DNA of 64,000 bases, from contig NZ_JAODBU010000009.1 of NCBI RefSeq assembly GCF_025336545.1, positions 56,500 to 120,499 of the forward strand, written 5' to 3'. The translations under genes and the position numbers were made by a program. Below are positions 53,991 through 63,413 of this stretch, piece by piece; positions within the stretch are counted from its first letter, which is position 1; each line of letters opens with the position of its first letter. The notes under the pieces are model-generated. The model ran no database searches, was not told the DNA's origin, and saw only the letters and a list, made by a program, of their open reading frames with translations. Origin of the DNA: Eubacterium_U album (GTDB lineage: Bacteria > Bacillota > Clostridia > Lachnospirales > Lachnospiraceae).

Positions 53991-54025
53991 TGCTATTACA
54001 TCTGATTTCTCAAAATGTAATAGCA
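53991..54025. terminator. bidirectional terminator after glgP
   Basis: TGCTATTACA pairs with TGTAATAGCA, with A and T runs on both sides. Nothing else is supported between 53842 and 54168. Confidence 0.8.
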
Positions 54026-54168
54026 TTTTTATATATTATAATTTACCCTTTAGACAATTGTAATTGTCTTCTATTTTTTCATATAAGCATAAAATCATAA
54101 AACTTTACACTTTCATATTTTATATACATAAGATATATGTAAATGTAAATCTATATTTACATCATATC

Positions 54169-56640
54169 CTACATATCTACTTTCACTTTTTCAAGATGCC
54201 AGATATCATCTACATATTCCTGAATTGTTCTGTCAGATGTAAATTTACCAACATGAGCAACGTTAAGCATTGCCTTCTTAACCCAGCCTTCCTGATCTTT
54301 ATAAGCTTCTTCTACTCTCTTCTGAGCTTCAGCATAAGATCTGAAATCCTTTAAGATGAAATATCTGTCTGCTTTATCTGTTGACTGTGTATTCAACAAT
54401 GAATTGTAAATATCTCTAAATCTTTCAGGATCATCAGGTGAATAGAATCCATTGATTAACTGCATTAATACTTTTCTGATATCCATATCTTCATTGAATA
54501 TCTGCATTGGATCATAACCACCATTATTTTCATAATTGATTACTTCATCACTTGATAAACCAAATATAAATGCATTATCAATTCCAACCTCTTCAACGAT
54601 TTCAACATTAGCACCATCCATTGTTCCAAGAGTTAAAGCACCATTTAACATAAATTTCATATTACCTGTTCCTGATGCTTCCTTAGATGCTGTAGAAATC
54701 TGTTCTGAAACATCTGCTGCCGCAAAAATAATTTCTGCATTTGATACACGATAATTTTCAATAAATACAACCTTAATCTTACCATTAATTGATGCATCGT
54801 TGTTAATTACATCAGCAACGCTATTGATTAACTTAATTGTAAGTTTAGCAATCTTATAACCTGCAGCTGCCTTTGCACCAAATATAAATGTTCTTGGATA
54901 GAAATCCATATCCGGATGTTCTTTAATCTGGTTATATAAGTACATAACATGTAAAATATTAAGTAACTGACGTTTATATTCATGAAGTCTCTTAACCTGA
55001 ACGTCAAATATTGAACGTGGGTCTACATCAATACCATTATGTTCTTTAATGTATTTAGCAAGACGAACCTTGTTCTGATATTTAATATTTGCAAATTCAG
55101 CCTGAGCTTTCTTATCATCTGCATAAACTTCAATTCCCTGAATCTTAGGTAAATCAGTAATCCAGTCATCTCCTACTTTTCCTGTTACCCATTCTGCTAA
55201 CAATGGATTCCCGTGAAGCAAGAATCTTCTCTGTGTGATGCCATTTGTCTTGTTGTTAAACTTCTCTGGGAACATTTCATAGAAATCTCTAAGTTCCTGT
55301 TTTTCAAGAATTTCTGTATGAAGTTTTGCAACACCGTTAACTGAAAATCCTGCACAAATAGCTAAGTTAGCCATCTTAACCTGACCATCATAAATAATAG
55401 CCATCTTTTCAATCTTTCTATGATCTCCAGGGTATTTATTTTCAATGTCTATAATGAATCTTCTGTTGATTTCTTCAATAATCTGATAACATCTTGGAAG
55501 TAATCTTGAGAATAATTCAATTGGCCATTTTTCAAGTGCTTCACTCATAATTGTGTGGTTAGTGTAAGCACAGCACTTAGATGTAATTGCCCATGCTTCA
55601 TCCCATTCTAATAAATATTCATCCATTAATAATCTCATAAGTTCTGCAACTGTAAGTGTAGGATGAGTATCGTTCATCTGGAATACTACCTTTTCAGGAA
55701 GCTTGCTTAAATCATCATGTTTTGTCAAATATTTCTTGATTGCTGTCTGTAAGCTTGCTGAAATAAAGAAATACTGCTGTTTTAATCTTAATTCTTTACC
55801 TGCATAATGATTATCATTTGGATAAAGAACTTCAGTGATTGTCTTAGCAAGATTTTCCTGTTCAACAGCTGCCATATATGCACCTTTGTCAAATTCATCT
55901 AAATTAAAATGTACAATTGGTTCTGCATCCCAGATTCTAAGTGTATTAACTACGTTGTTTCCATAACCTACGATAGGCATATCATAAGGGATTGCACGAA
56001 CTGCCTGATATCCCTCCTGGATAAAGTAGTTTCTTCCGTCTCTGTGTTCAACTCTTACGAATCCGCCAAATTTTACTTCGCAGGCATATTCTTCTCTCTT
56101 TATTTCTAATGGATTAACATGTCTTAACCAATCTTCAGGGATTTCCTTCTGATATCCATTTTCAATCTTCTGCTGGAACATACCATATTTGTATCTTATA
56201 CCACAACCGTAAGCCGGATATCCTAATGTAGATAAACTGTCAAGGAAGCAGGCTGCAAGACGACCAAGACCACCATTTCCAAGTGCTGCATCAGGTTCCT
56301 GATCTTCAATTACGTTTAAGTCTAAACCAAGTTCTTCGATAGCTTCTTTGATTTCATTTCTACTTGATAAATTGATAATCATATTTCCCAATGCTCTTCC
56401 CATAAGGAATTCCATTGATAAATAATATACTGTTTTAGCATCAGCCTTTTCATATGCTTTCTGTGTAGCAATCCACTGATCAATAACGATATCTTTTACT
56501 GCATATGCAACTGCTACAAACTTATGTCTGTCTGACACTTCTTCCAGAGTTTTTCTGTAAAGCATCTTAGCTTCATCACGGACTTTTTTCTTAAATTCTT
56601 CTTTAAAGATTTCAGCCTCTGTCTTCACTGTTTTTGCCAT
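54169..56640 (-). CDS. glgP: glycogen/starch/alpha-glucan phosphorylase
   Basis: The 823-residue GT35 enzyme has VYYLSMEFLMGRALGNMIIN and ALGNGGLGRLAACFLDSLST near the start, and the pyridoxal-phosphate Lys region in EASGTGNMKFMLNGALTLGT then MDGANVEI. It releases glucose-1-phosphate from stored glucan using phosphate. GGAGG precedes the ATG. It is monocistronic, downstream of ileS with its own spacer. Confidence 0.96.
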   Translation of the reverse strand: MAKTVKTEAEIFKEEFKKKVRDEAKMLYRKTLEEVSDRHKFVAVAYAVKDIVIDQWIATQKAYEKADAKTVYYLSMEFLMGRALGNMIINLSSRNEIKEAIEELGLDLNVIEDQEPDAALGNGGLGRLAACFLDSLSTLGYPAYGCGIRYKYGMFQQKIENGYQKEIPEDWLRHVNPLEIKREEYACEVKFGGFVRVEHRDGRNYFIQEGYQAVRAIPYDMPIVGYGNNVVNTLRIWDAEPIVHFNLDEFDKGAYMAAVEQENLAKTITEVLYPNDNHYAGKELRLKQQYFFISASLQTAIKKYLTKHDDLSKLPEKVVFQMNDTHPTLTVAELMRLLMDEYLLEWDEAWAITSKCCAYTNHTIMSEALEKWPIELFSRLLPRCYQIIEEINRRFIIDIENKYPGDHRKIEKMAIIYDGQVKMANLAICAGFSVNGVAKLHTEILEKQELRDFYEMFPEKFNNKTNGITQRRFLLHGNPLLAEWVTGKVGDDWITDLPKIQGIEVYADDKKAQAEFANIKYQNKVRLAKYIKEHNGIDVDPRSIFDVQVKRLHEYKRQLLNILHVMYLYNQIKEHPDMDFYPRTFIFGAKAAAGYKIAKLTIKLINSVADVINNDASINGKIKVVFIENYRVSNAEIIFAAADVSEQISTASKEASGTGNMKFMLNGALTLGTMDGANVEIVEEVGIDNAFIFGLSSDEVINYENNGGYDPMQIFNEDMDIRKVLMQLINGFYSPDDPERFRDIYNSLLNTQSTDKADRYFILKDFRSYAEAQKRVEEAYKDQEGWVKKAMLNVAHVGKFTSDRTIQEYVDDIWHLEKVKVDM

Positions 56641-56758
56641 TTAGTTTTCCTCCATAATTATTTACGGTACTTTTCTTATCTTAAGTATTAAGTGACGAAT
56701 AGAATATTATCCGTCACTTTACAAAGCTATCTGTTAGTATATTTATTCGGGTTAAGTA

Positions 56759-59700
56759 TTACTGCACTTTTTCTACACCAAGAGTAACTTTCTCACCGTT
56801 AATATTCCACTCTTTCGAGTACCCTTCGATTTTATCAAAAACGATTTCATTTGCCAACACTTCAGCCTTAATTTCGTCTAAATTGTCAGTAACTACTTTA
56901 ATAATTGAATCGTTTTTAGAAACATTAACTACGATTTTATCCATGACCTCAAATCCGGCTTCTTTTCTCATAGTCTGAATCTTACTGATTATTTCTCTTA
57001 CAAAACCTTCTTCAATTAATTCAGGTGATAAATTAGTGTCTAACACTACAGTAATATTGTTGTCACTTTCTGATACATATCCTTCAACCTGAGCTGTATC
57101 AATTAATAAATCATCTTTTTCAAGAACAACTTCTGTTCCATCGAAATCAAATTTTAATGCGCCTTCAGCATTTAACTGTGCCATTGCTTTATTTCCATCT
57201 AATTCAGCAAGTGCAGCCTTAATCTTTCCTAATACTTTTCCATATTTAGGTCCAACTGTCTTAAGCTGTGGTTTAAATGAATATGAAGTAAATGCACTTA
57301 CATCATCTGTAAATTCAACAGTCTTAACATTTAATTCATCTTCAATGATTTCTTTGTAGAATTCAGATAAATCAAATTCTGCCTTAACCATCATCTTTCC
57401 GATAGGCTGTCTGTTCTTAATACCTGATGCATTTCTACATGCTCTACCCATTACTACAACTTCAAGAACATTTTCCATGTTTTCTTCTAATTCTTTATCA
57501 ATGAAAGCTTCATTAACTTCAGGGAAGTCACATAAATGAATACTTTCAGGTGCTGTTGCGTCTACATTCTTAACGATATTCTGATAAATATCTTCTGTCA
57601 TAAATGGAATCATAGGTGCTGCTGCCTTTGATACAGTTACAAGTGCTGTATATAATGTCATGTATGCATTAATCTTATCCTGTGGCATATCTTTCGCCCA
57701 GAAACGTTCTCTTGAACGTCTTACATACCAGTTACTCATATCATCTACAAAATCATCTAATGCTCTTGCAGCTTCAGGGATTCTGTAATTTGCAAGATTA
57801 TCATCAACTGATTTAACCATAGTGTTAAGTTTTGATAATAACCATTTATCCATAACACTTAACTTATCATAATTAAGTGTGTATTTTGTTGGGTCAAACT
57901 GGTCAATTTCAGCATATAAAACATAGAAAGCATATGTGTTCCAAAGTGTTCCCATGAATTTACGCTGTCCTTCCTGAACTGCTTTTCCATGGAAACGGTT
58001 TGGAAGCCATGGTGCTGAGTTAGTATAGAAATACCATCTTATTGCATCTGCTCCATACTGTCCTAATGCTTCGAATGGATCAACCGCATTACCCTTTGAC
58101 TTACTCATCTTCTGACCATTTTCATCCTGTACATGACCAAGTACAATAACATTCTTATATGGTGCTTTGTCAAATAATAATGTTGATTCAGCCATTAATG
58201 AATAGAACCATCCTCTTGTCTGGTCTACAGCTTCTGAAATAAAATCTGCCGGGAACTGCTGTTCAAATAAGTCCTTATTTTCAAATGGATAATGATGCTG
58301 TGCAAATGGCATTGCTCCTGAATCGAACCAGCAGTCAATAACTTCCGGTACTCTCTTCATTGTGCCACCACATTTTTTACATTTGAATGTAACTTCATCA
58401 ATATATGGTCTGTGTAATTCTACTTTTGCATCATCAGGATTTCCACTTCTTTCTGCTAATTCTGCACGGCTGCCAATTGATTCCTGACATCCGCAATCGC
58501 AGCATTCCCAGATATTAAGCGGTGTACCCCAATAACGGTTTCTTGAAATACCCCAATCCTGTACATTTTCAAGCCAGTTTCCAAAACGTCCTTCACCTAT
58601 TGATTTTGGAATCCAGTTTACTGTATTGTTATTTGCAACAAGCTTATCCTTAACTTCTGTCATCTTGATAAACCATGATTCTCTTGCATAGTAGATTAAT
58701 GGTGTATCACATCTCCAGCAGTGTGGATAATCATGTTCAAACTTAGGTGCGTCGAATAACTGTCCTCTCTTATCAAGGTCAACTAATACCTTAGGGTCAG
58801 CATCCTTAACAAATAATCCTGCATAAGGTGTATCGTCTGTAAGCTGTCCTTTATCATTTACAAGCTGTACAAATGGAAGGTCATATTTACGTCCTACATT
58901 AGCATCGTCTTCACCAAATGCCGGTGCGATATGAACGATACCTGTACCATCGCTCATAGTAACGTATGTGTCACATGTTACAAAGAAACCTTTCTTTCTC
59001 TGCTTATCAGCAATAGCTTTTGCACAATCATATAATGGTTCATATTCTTTATTTTCAAGGTCTGCACCCTTCATTGTTTCTAATACTTCATAAGCCTTTT
59101 CATCTTCTGTAGCAAGCTTACCTAATACTGTGTCTAGTAATGCTTCTGCCATATAGTAAGTATATCCGTCAGCAGCCTTTACTTTACAATATGTGTCGTT
59201 AGGGTTAACACAAAGAGCTACGTTTGATGGAAGAGTCCAAGGTGTTGTTGTCCATGCAAGGAAATAAGCATCTTCTCCAACAACCTTAAATCTAACGATT
59301 GCTGAACGCTCTTTTACTGACTTATATCCCTGTGCAACTTCCTGCGATGAAAGAGGTGTTCCACATCTAGGGCAATAAGGTACAATCTTAAATCCTTTGT
59401 ATAATAACTTCTTATCCCAAATATTCTTAAGAGCCCACCATTCAGATTCAATGAAATTGTCATCATAAGTTACATATGGGTTATCCATATCAGCCCAGAA
59501 ACCAACTGTTCCTGAGAAATCTTCCCACATTCCTTTATATTTCCATACAGATTCCTTACATTTCTTGATGAAAGGTTCCATACCATATTCTTCAATCTGT
59601 TCTTTTCCATTTAATCCTAATAACTTTTCTACTTCAAGTTCTACAGGAAGTCCATGAGTATCCCATCCTGCTTTTCTTGGAACCATATATCCCTTCATTG

Positions 59701-59917
59701 TTCTGTATCTTGGGATCATATCTTTAATAACACGTGTTAAAACGTGTCCGATATGTGGCTTTCCATTAGCTGTTGGAGGTCCGTCATAAAAAGTATATGT
59801 TGGTCCCTGCTTTCTGCTTTCCATACTTTTTTCAAAAATGTCATTGTCTTTCCAGAATTTTTCTGTTTTCTTTTCTCTTTCTACAAAGTCGAGATTTGGT
59901 GATACTTTGTTGTACAT
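56759..59917 (-). CDS. ileS: isoleucyl-tRNA synthetase
   Basis: The 1052-residue class I synthetase has the HIGH motif in PPTANGKPHIGHVLTR, KMSKS in ENGQKMSKSKGN and the IleS region GISRNRYWGTPLNIWECCDC. Zinc ligands occur in CPRCG and CKKCGG. The C-terminal anticodon domain resembles the longer eukaryote-like type rather than the short bacterial one, as is common in Clostridia, and this form can resist mupirocin. A T-box leader precedes it. AAAGGAG precedes the ATG. Confidence 0.96.
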   Translation of the reverse strand: MYNKVSPNLDFVEREKKTEKFWKDNDIFEKSMESRKQGPTYTFYDGPPTANGKPHIGHVLTRVIKDMIPRYRTMKGYMVPRKAGWDTHGLPVELEVEKLLGLNGKEQIEEYGMEPFIKKCKESVWKYKGMWEDFSGTVGFWADMDNPYVTYDDNFIESEWWALKNIWDKKLLYKGFKIVPYCPRCGTPLSSQEVAQGYKSVKERSAIVRFKVVGEDAYFLAWTTTPWTLPSNVALCVNPNDTYCKVKAADGYTYYMAEALLDTVLGKLATEDEKAYEVLETMKGADLENKEYEPLYDCAKAIADKQRKKGFFVTCDTYVTMSDGTGIVHIAPAFGEDDANVGRKYDLPFVQLVNDKGQLTDDTPYAGLFVKDADPKVLVDLDKRGQLFDAPKFEHDYPHCWRCDTPLIYYARESWFIKMTEVKDKLVANNNTVNWIPKSIGEGRFGNWLENVQDWGISRNRYWGTPLNIWECCDCGCQESIGSRAELAERSGNPDDAKVELHRPYIDEVTFKCKKCGGTMKRVPEVIDCWFDSGAMPFAQHHYPFENKDLFEQQFPADFISEAVDQTRGWFYSLMAESTLLFDKAPYKNVIVLGHVQDENGQKMSKSKGNAVDPFEALGQYGADAIRWYFYTNSAPWLPNRFHGKAVQEGQRKFMGTLWNTYAFYVLYAEIDQFDPTKYTLNYDKLSVMDKWLLSKLNTMVKSVDDNLANYRIPEAARALDDFVDDMSNWYVRRSRERFWAKDMPQDKINAYMTLYTALVTVSKAAAPMIPFMTEDIYQNIVKNVDATAPESIHLCDFPEVNEAFIDKELEENMENVLEVVVMGRACRNASGIKNRQPIGKMMVKAEFDLSEFYKEIIEDELNVKTVEFTDDVSAFTSYSFKPQLKTVGPKYGKVLGKIKAALAELDGNKAMAQLNAEGALKFDFDGTEVVLEKDDLLIDTAQVEGYVSESDNNITVVLDTNLSPELIEEGFVREIISKIQTMRKEAGFEVMDKIVVNVSKNDSIIKVVTDNLDEIKAEVLANEIVFDKIEGYSKEWNINGEKVTLGVEKVQ

Positions 59918-59970
59918 ATTTTTTACTCCTTTACTAAGTATTAAATAAGTTTCTTAAAAATTTGCTGTAA

Positions 59971-60298
59971 TAAAAAGAAAAGACATCCGCCCATAAAGGA
60001 CGAATGTCTGTTATTCGTTTAACCACCTTTACAGCATACTTAAGTTTCCTTGCATATGTGTTCCCTGTAACGGAGGAAATCCGTCAACTCCTACTTAAAT
60101 AACTTCCGTCAAATTAAGTCAGTCGTTATTCAGTCATTCATTCGGGTTGAAACTCCGGAGTGATATTCATATACCAGTTACTTGTATCCGGCTTCCACCA
60201 TCCCGGACTCTCTATTACTTTTACTACTATATTACTGTCTCCATCAAAGTCTTTATCATATTGCGAACAAATTCGCTTTCTATGTCTCTTGACACTTA
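59971..60298 (-). promoter_or_regulatory. T-box leader of ileS
   Basis: On the minus strand Stem I carries GGATGGTGGAAGCCGGAT and a specifier loop TGAATATCACTCC with codon ATC for isoleucine (complement of 60162-60164). The antiterminator region contains AAAGGTGGTTAAACG (60018-60030), a divergent T-box core. The terminator GACATTCGTCC...GGGCGGATGTC with TTTTCTTTTT follows (59971-60009). Uncharged tRNA-Ile should favour read-through into ileS. Confidence 0.88.
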
Positions 60299-60304
60299 CA
60301 TTAT

Positions 60305-60334
60305 ATTATAGTATCGCATTTATTAATTTGTCAA
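60305..60334 (-). promoter_or_regulatory. ileS promoter
   Basis: On the minus strand TTGACA (60329-60334) and TATAAT (60305-60310) are 18 bases apart. The transcript would start near 60298, giving a 380-base leader. Confidence 0.8.
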
Positions 60335-60428
60335 TTATAAAATTATTGATATCAAGTTAACTACTTAAATTTATTTAGCACTAAATATAATCATTTTAAA
60401 TTTATCACATTTATATTTTATCATAACT

Positions 60429-61000
60429 TTAATTTGCCTGCGATGGCTTAACTATTCCGTTTCCCCATCCATATTCAACTTCCTTATAATTGTTATTTAC
60501 AATCTTTAAAATTTTGTTGAACAAATAGTTGTGTGCTATAACTGTATTCATCTTAGAACCCTGATATAAATCATCTGCTATATTATACATAGAGAAAGAT
60601 TTTATGTCACCATAAGCTATTGTTCCATCTTCTAAAATTGCATAAGGTCTTACATAATATGTCATACTATATCCCTGTGCTGAAAAATCAGATATATTCA
60701 TTGTTCTTGCATAATATGATGCTGTCTGTGAATCTCCATAAACCTTGTCTAATTTGCCCTTTGCAGTTGCTGCACAATTATATACATATTTATTATCGCT
60801 GTTTATAATCATATCATTTACAGAAATAGGATTTTTTTCTGTAACTACTCCATAAATAACTCCGACTTCACTTACTTTAATATTCTCAATTGCATTCTCT
60901 ACAGAATAAATACTTCTAATACCTATTGCACCATCAACGCCACCAAAACATGTACTCATCTGATTTCCTTCAATCTTTAAGGAATCTGTTAATATTGGAG
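60429..61000 (-). other. shared C-terminal module, copy in CotH protein
   Basis: It contains VGVIYGVVTEKN, NSDNKYVYNCAATAKG, GDSQTASYYARTMN, YYVRPYAILEDGTIAYG, YNIADDLYQGSKM, HNYLFNKILKIV and YKEVEYGWGN, matching the GH55-like copy motif by motif. Both copies are C-terminal, which suggests an attachment or assembly role. Confidence 0.85.
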
Positions 61001-63179
61001 CCTTAATATTATATACGGCAACTTCATATATAGAATATCCATATGTTAAGTTTCTGGCTGTTCCCGTAATTCGTATGTATCTTGCTGTCTTTCCATTATT
61101 AAATACAATCTCATCCAAACGATTATTTTCTGAAGCAGCATCTCTTATGTCAGCAGCTGTAGTATAATTGTTGCCATCTGTAGAAAGTTCAATAATGTAA
61201 TCCCTTGCATTAGCTGCTTCCCAATTAATTGCTACTTTTTTCAAGCCGGAATATACCTGACCTAAATCAACAACTATGTTCTGAGGATCTTTATATTCAC
61301 TTCCCCATCTTGTCCCCATATTTCCATCAACAATATTTTTAGCTGAATTCTGTCCTGATGACGCAACGACATTTTCATTTCCTGTTATGATATTCTTATA
61401 TGCAACCGAATCTATTTTAATATCAGTGTCGTACTTATAATTTCCATTAACCTGAGTGCTTGAATATTCATAATCCTTTTCACCAAGATAATACTCTTTA
61501 GACCATTTTACTTTTAACCATTCAACACGATTTTCAAGCCAATCTCTTAAATAATTAACAGCTGCATCAAATGATGCCCATCCGATATTTGCATAACTAT
61601 ATCCGTCTGCTGAATCTTTTACTGTTTCACTCCATCCGGCTCCGCCATTTTCAACGGCAGTGTAATTTCTTCTGTAAGAATTTCCATATTCTTTAAGAAG
61701 TGTATTTATCTCACTATTATCCCCACTATATAATGCAGTGATATCATCCATTTTTTCATAAAATCTATTTACTACTTTTAATTTAAATTCTTTTATGGAT
61801 GTTAATTTATCAAACCATTTCATATCAGTTGCTTTCCAATATTTATAGTCTGTAGCTGCATCTCCATAGTAATGAGGGGCTACATTTCCACTTGAGAGGT
61901 CAAAATCCCATGCCGGGCCTGCGTATATTTTATACTTTTCATCACCTGTCTTTTTTGTAATGTAAAATCTTGTTGAGCTATATGCAATATCCTGATTTTT
62001 AAATATTTCACTTACAAGATAAAAATTAACAAATGACTCTACATCAATATATTTTTCTACTTTTGAAAAATCACCTGTTGCAAGGGCATCTTCAAAACCA
62101 TTGAGTATTTTTAAAGTGCTTTCTTTCTTTTTTTGTATTGCCGCAGTGTCTTCCGGTGTATCGGAATCAAACATATCTCCTCTTTCAGGGGAACCTATGT
62201 TAAATCTCTGTTCATATCTTGTTGTAATAAGATAATCTACACCTTCTTCATCTTTTTCATTGTTCTCTAACTCAATTAAAATATCATCACTTTCCGGATT
62301 TTCCGAATCAATATTAACTCTGTCCGTACCGGCTTCAACGGATTCAACTAAAAGATAATTTCCCATATATCGGCCGTTTAAATATAAGTCAACAAATCTT
62401 GACTGTGATGTAAATGGAATTCCAAATGCTGTATTTAAATCCAGTGCAAGTTTGTTTCTTATTAAAGATTTATCAAATGCATTTGCAAGAAGGCTCCATT
62501 TCTTTGCTCCTGCTCCGGTACCGTCAAATGCAGAGCTTAAGCCGAACAAATCTTTCTTTTTGTTAAATGTAATATTATATGCTTTTTTGTCTGCTAACGC
62601 AGTTGAATTTCCACGCACCTTAATTGTTGTTTTATTTGTAGCATCAACAATATCTTTATACTTTCCCTGATTATCTATTGCTGTAATTGATGCTGTCAAT
62701 TTTCCCATGTCTTTATTAATTTTTAAGGCGTCTACATTTTTATCCGTTTCAATATAAATCTGGGCAATATCATCATCTCCTGATGAGTTTTCTTTATCAA
62801 CTATAACTCCTTCTGATTTGTCAGATTCCGTACCATCTGCGTAAACAGCTGTAAGGTAAAATGTATGCTCACCATTTGAATATTTGCTCAATTGCTTATT
62901 TGTTAAATATTCACCACTGCTCTTTACAGATTTCACAACAGTTGCCTCATTATCAATATACACGTTATATGATGTTGCATTTTCTACTGAATCGAATTTC
63001 AGCACATAAATTCCCGTATACTTTCCATAATTAATAACCTTAAAGTTTGTTGGAGCCTTGGTTGATGTTGACTCCTCAGTTTCATCTGCCCTGGCAATGT
63101 AATTGAAATTAACTCCCGATATCATCATAACCATTGCAAGAACTATTGCGAATACCTTTCTTAATTTTTTTTGATTCAT
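60429..63179 (-). CDS. secreted CotH-family protein with F5/8 C domain and novel C-terminal module
   Basis: The 916-residue protein has a signal peptide (residues 1-31), an N-terminal fibronectin-like domain and a CotH kinase-like domain (about 165-520; KVRGNSTALADKKAYNITFN, LLANAFDKSLIRNKLALDL, then AGPAWDFDLSSGN, with the likely metal-binding Asp pair). A discoidin-like domain (about 590-730; NIVDGNMGTRWGSEYKDPQN) and the 170-residue module shared with the GH55-like protein follow. CotH proteins phosphorylate spore coat proteins in Bacillus; secreted versions in gut anaerobes are of unknown role. AAGGAG precedes the ATG. Confidence 0.85.
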   Translation of the reverse strand: MNQKKLRKVFAIVLAMVMMISGVNFNYIARADETEESTSTKAPTNFKVINYGKYTGIYVLKFDSVENATSYNVYIDNEATVVKSVKSSGEYLTNKQLSKYSNGEHTFYLTAVYADGTESDKSEGVIVDKENSSGDDDIAQIYIETDKNVDALKINKDMGKLTASITAIDNQGKYKDIVDATNKTTIKVRGNSTALADKKAYNITFNKKKDLFGLSSAFDGTGAGAKKWSLLANAFDKSLIRNKLALDLNTAFGIPFTSQSRFVDLYLNGRYMGNYLLVESVEAGTDRVNIDSENPESDDILIELENNEKDEEGVDYLITTRYEQRFNIGSPERGDMFDSDTPEDTAAIQKKKESTLKILNGFEDALATGDFSKVEKYIDVESFVNFYLVSEIFKNQDIAYSSTRFYITKKTGDEKYKIYAGPAWDFDLSSGNVAPHYYGDAATDYKYWKATDMKWFDKLTSIKEFKLKVVNRFYEKMDDITALYSGDNSEINTLLKEYGNSYRRNYTAVENGGAGWSETVKDSADGYSYANIGWASFDAAVNYLRDWLENRVEWLKVKWSKEYYLGEKDYEYSSTQVNGNYKYDTDIKIDSVAYKNIITGNENVVASSGQNSAKNIVDGNMGTRWGSEYKDPQNIVVDLGQVYSGLKKVAINWEAANARDYIIELSTDGNNYTTAADIRDAASENNRLDEIVFNNGKTARYIRITGTARNLTYGYSIYEVAVYNIKAPILTDSLKIEGNQMSTCFGGVDGAIGIRSIYSVENAIENIKVSEVGVIYGVVTEKNPISVNDMIINSDNKYVYNCAATAKGKLDKVYGDSQTASYYARTMNISDFSAQGYSMTYYVRPYAILEDGTIAYGDIKSFSMYNIADDLYQGSKMNTVIAHNYLFNKILKIVNNNYKEVEYGWGNGIVKPSQAN

Positions 63180-63330
63180 AAAATCTGTTATCTCCTTAAA
63201 TAATTCCCTTTTTCATCAAATCTCTTACTAAATATTTTATCTAATAAAAATGTTTTTCACAATAATAAGCTCATATGGGAAATAATTTTTATAGAGTTAT
63301 TTTATCTCTGTGAATCATTGCACACAAAAA

Positions 63331-63371
63331 GCACATTACATTAGCGGCTTCTTTACACTAACGCAACATGC
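63331..63371 (-). terminator. terminator after the right-edge gene
   Basis: On the minus strand GCATGTTGCGTTAGTG and CGCTAATGTAATGTGC form a hairpin followed by TTTTTGTG. It separates the partial gene from the CotH gene. Confidence 0.75.
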
Positions 63372-63413
63372 TTTTTTTATATCATAGTTATTTTTCTAAT
63401 ATTCTGATTTTAA

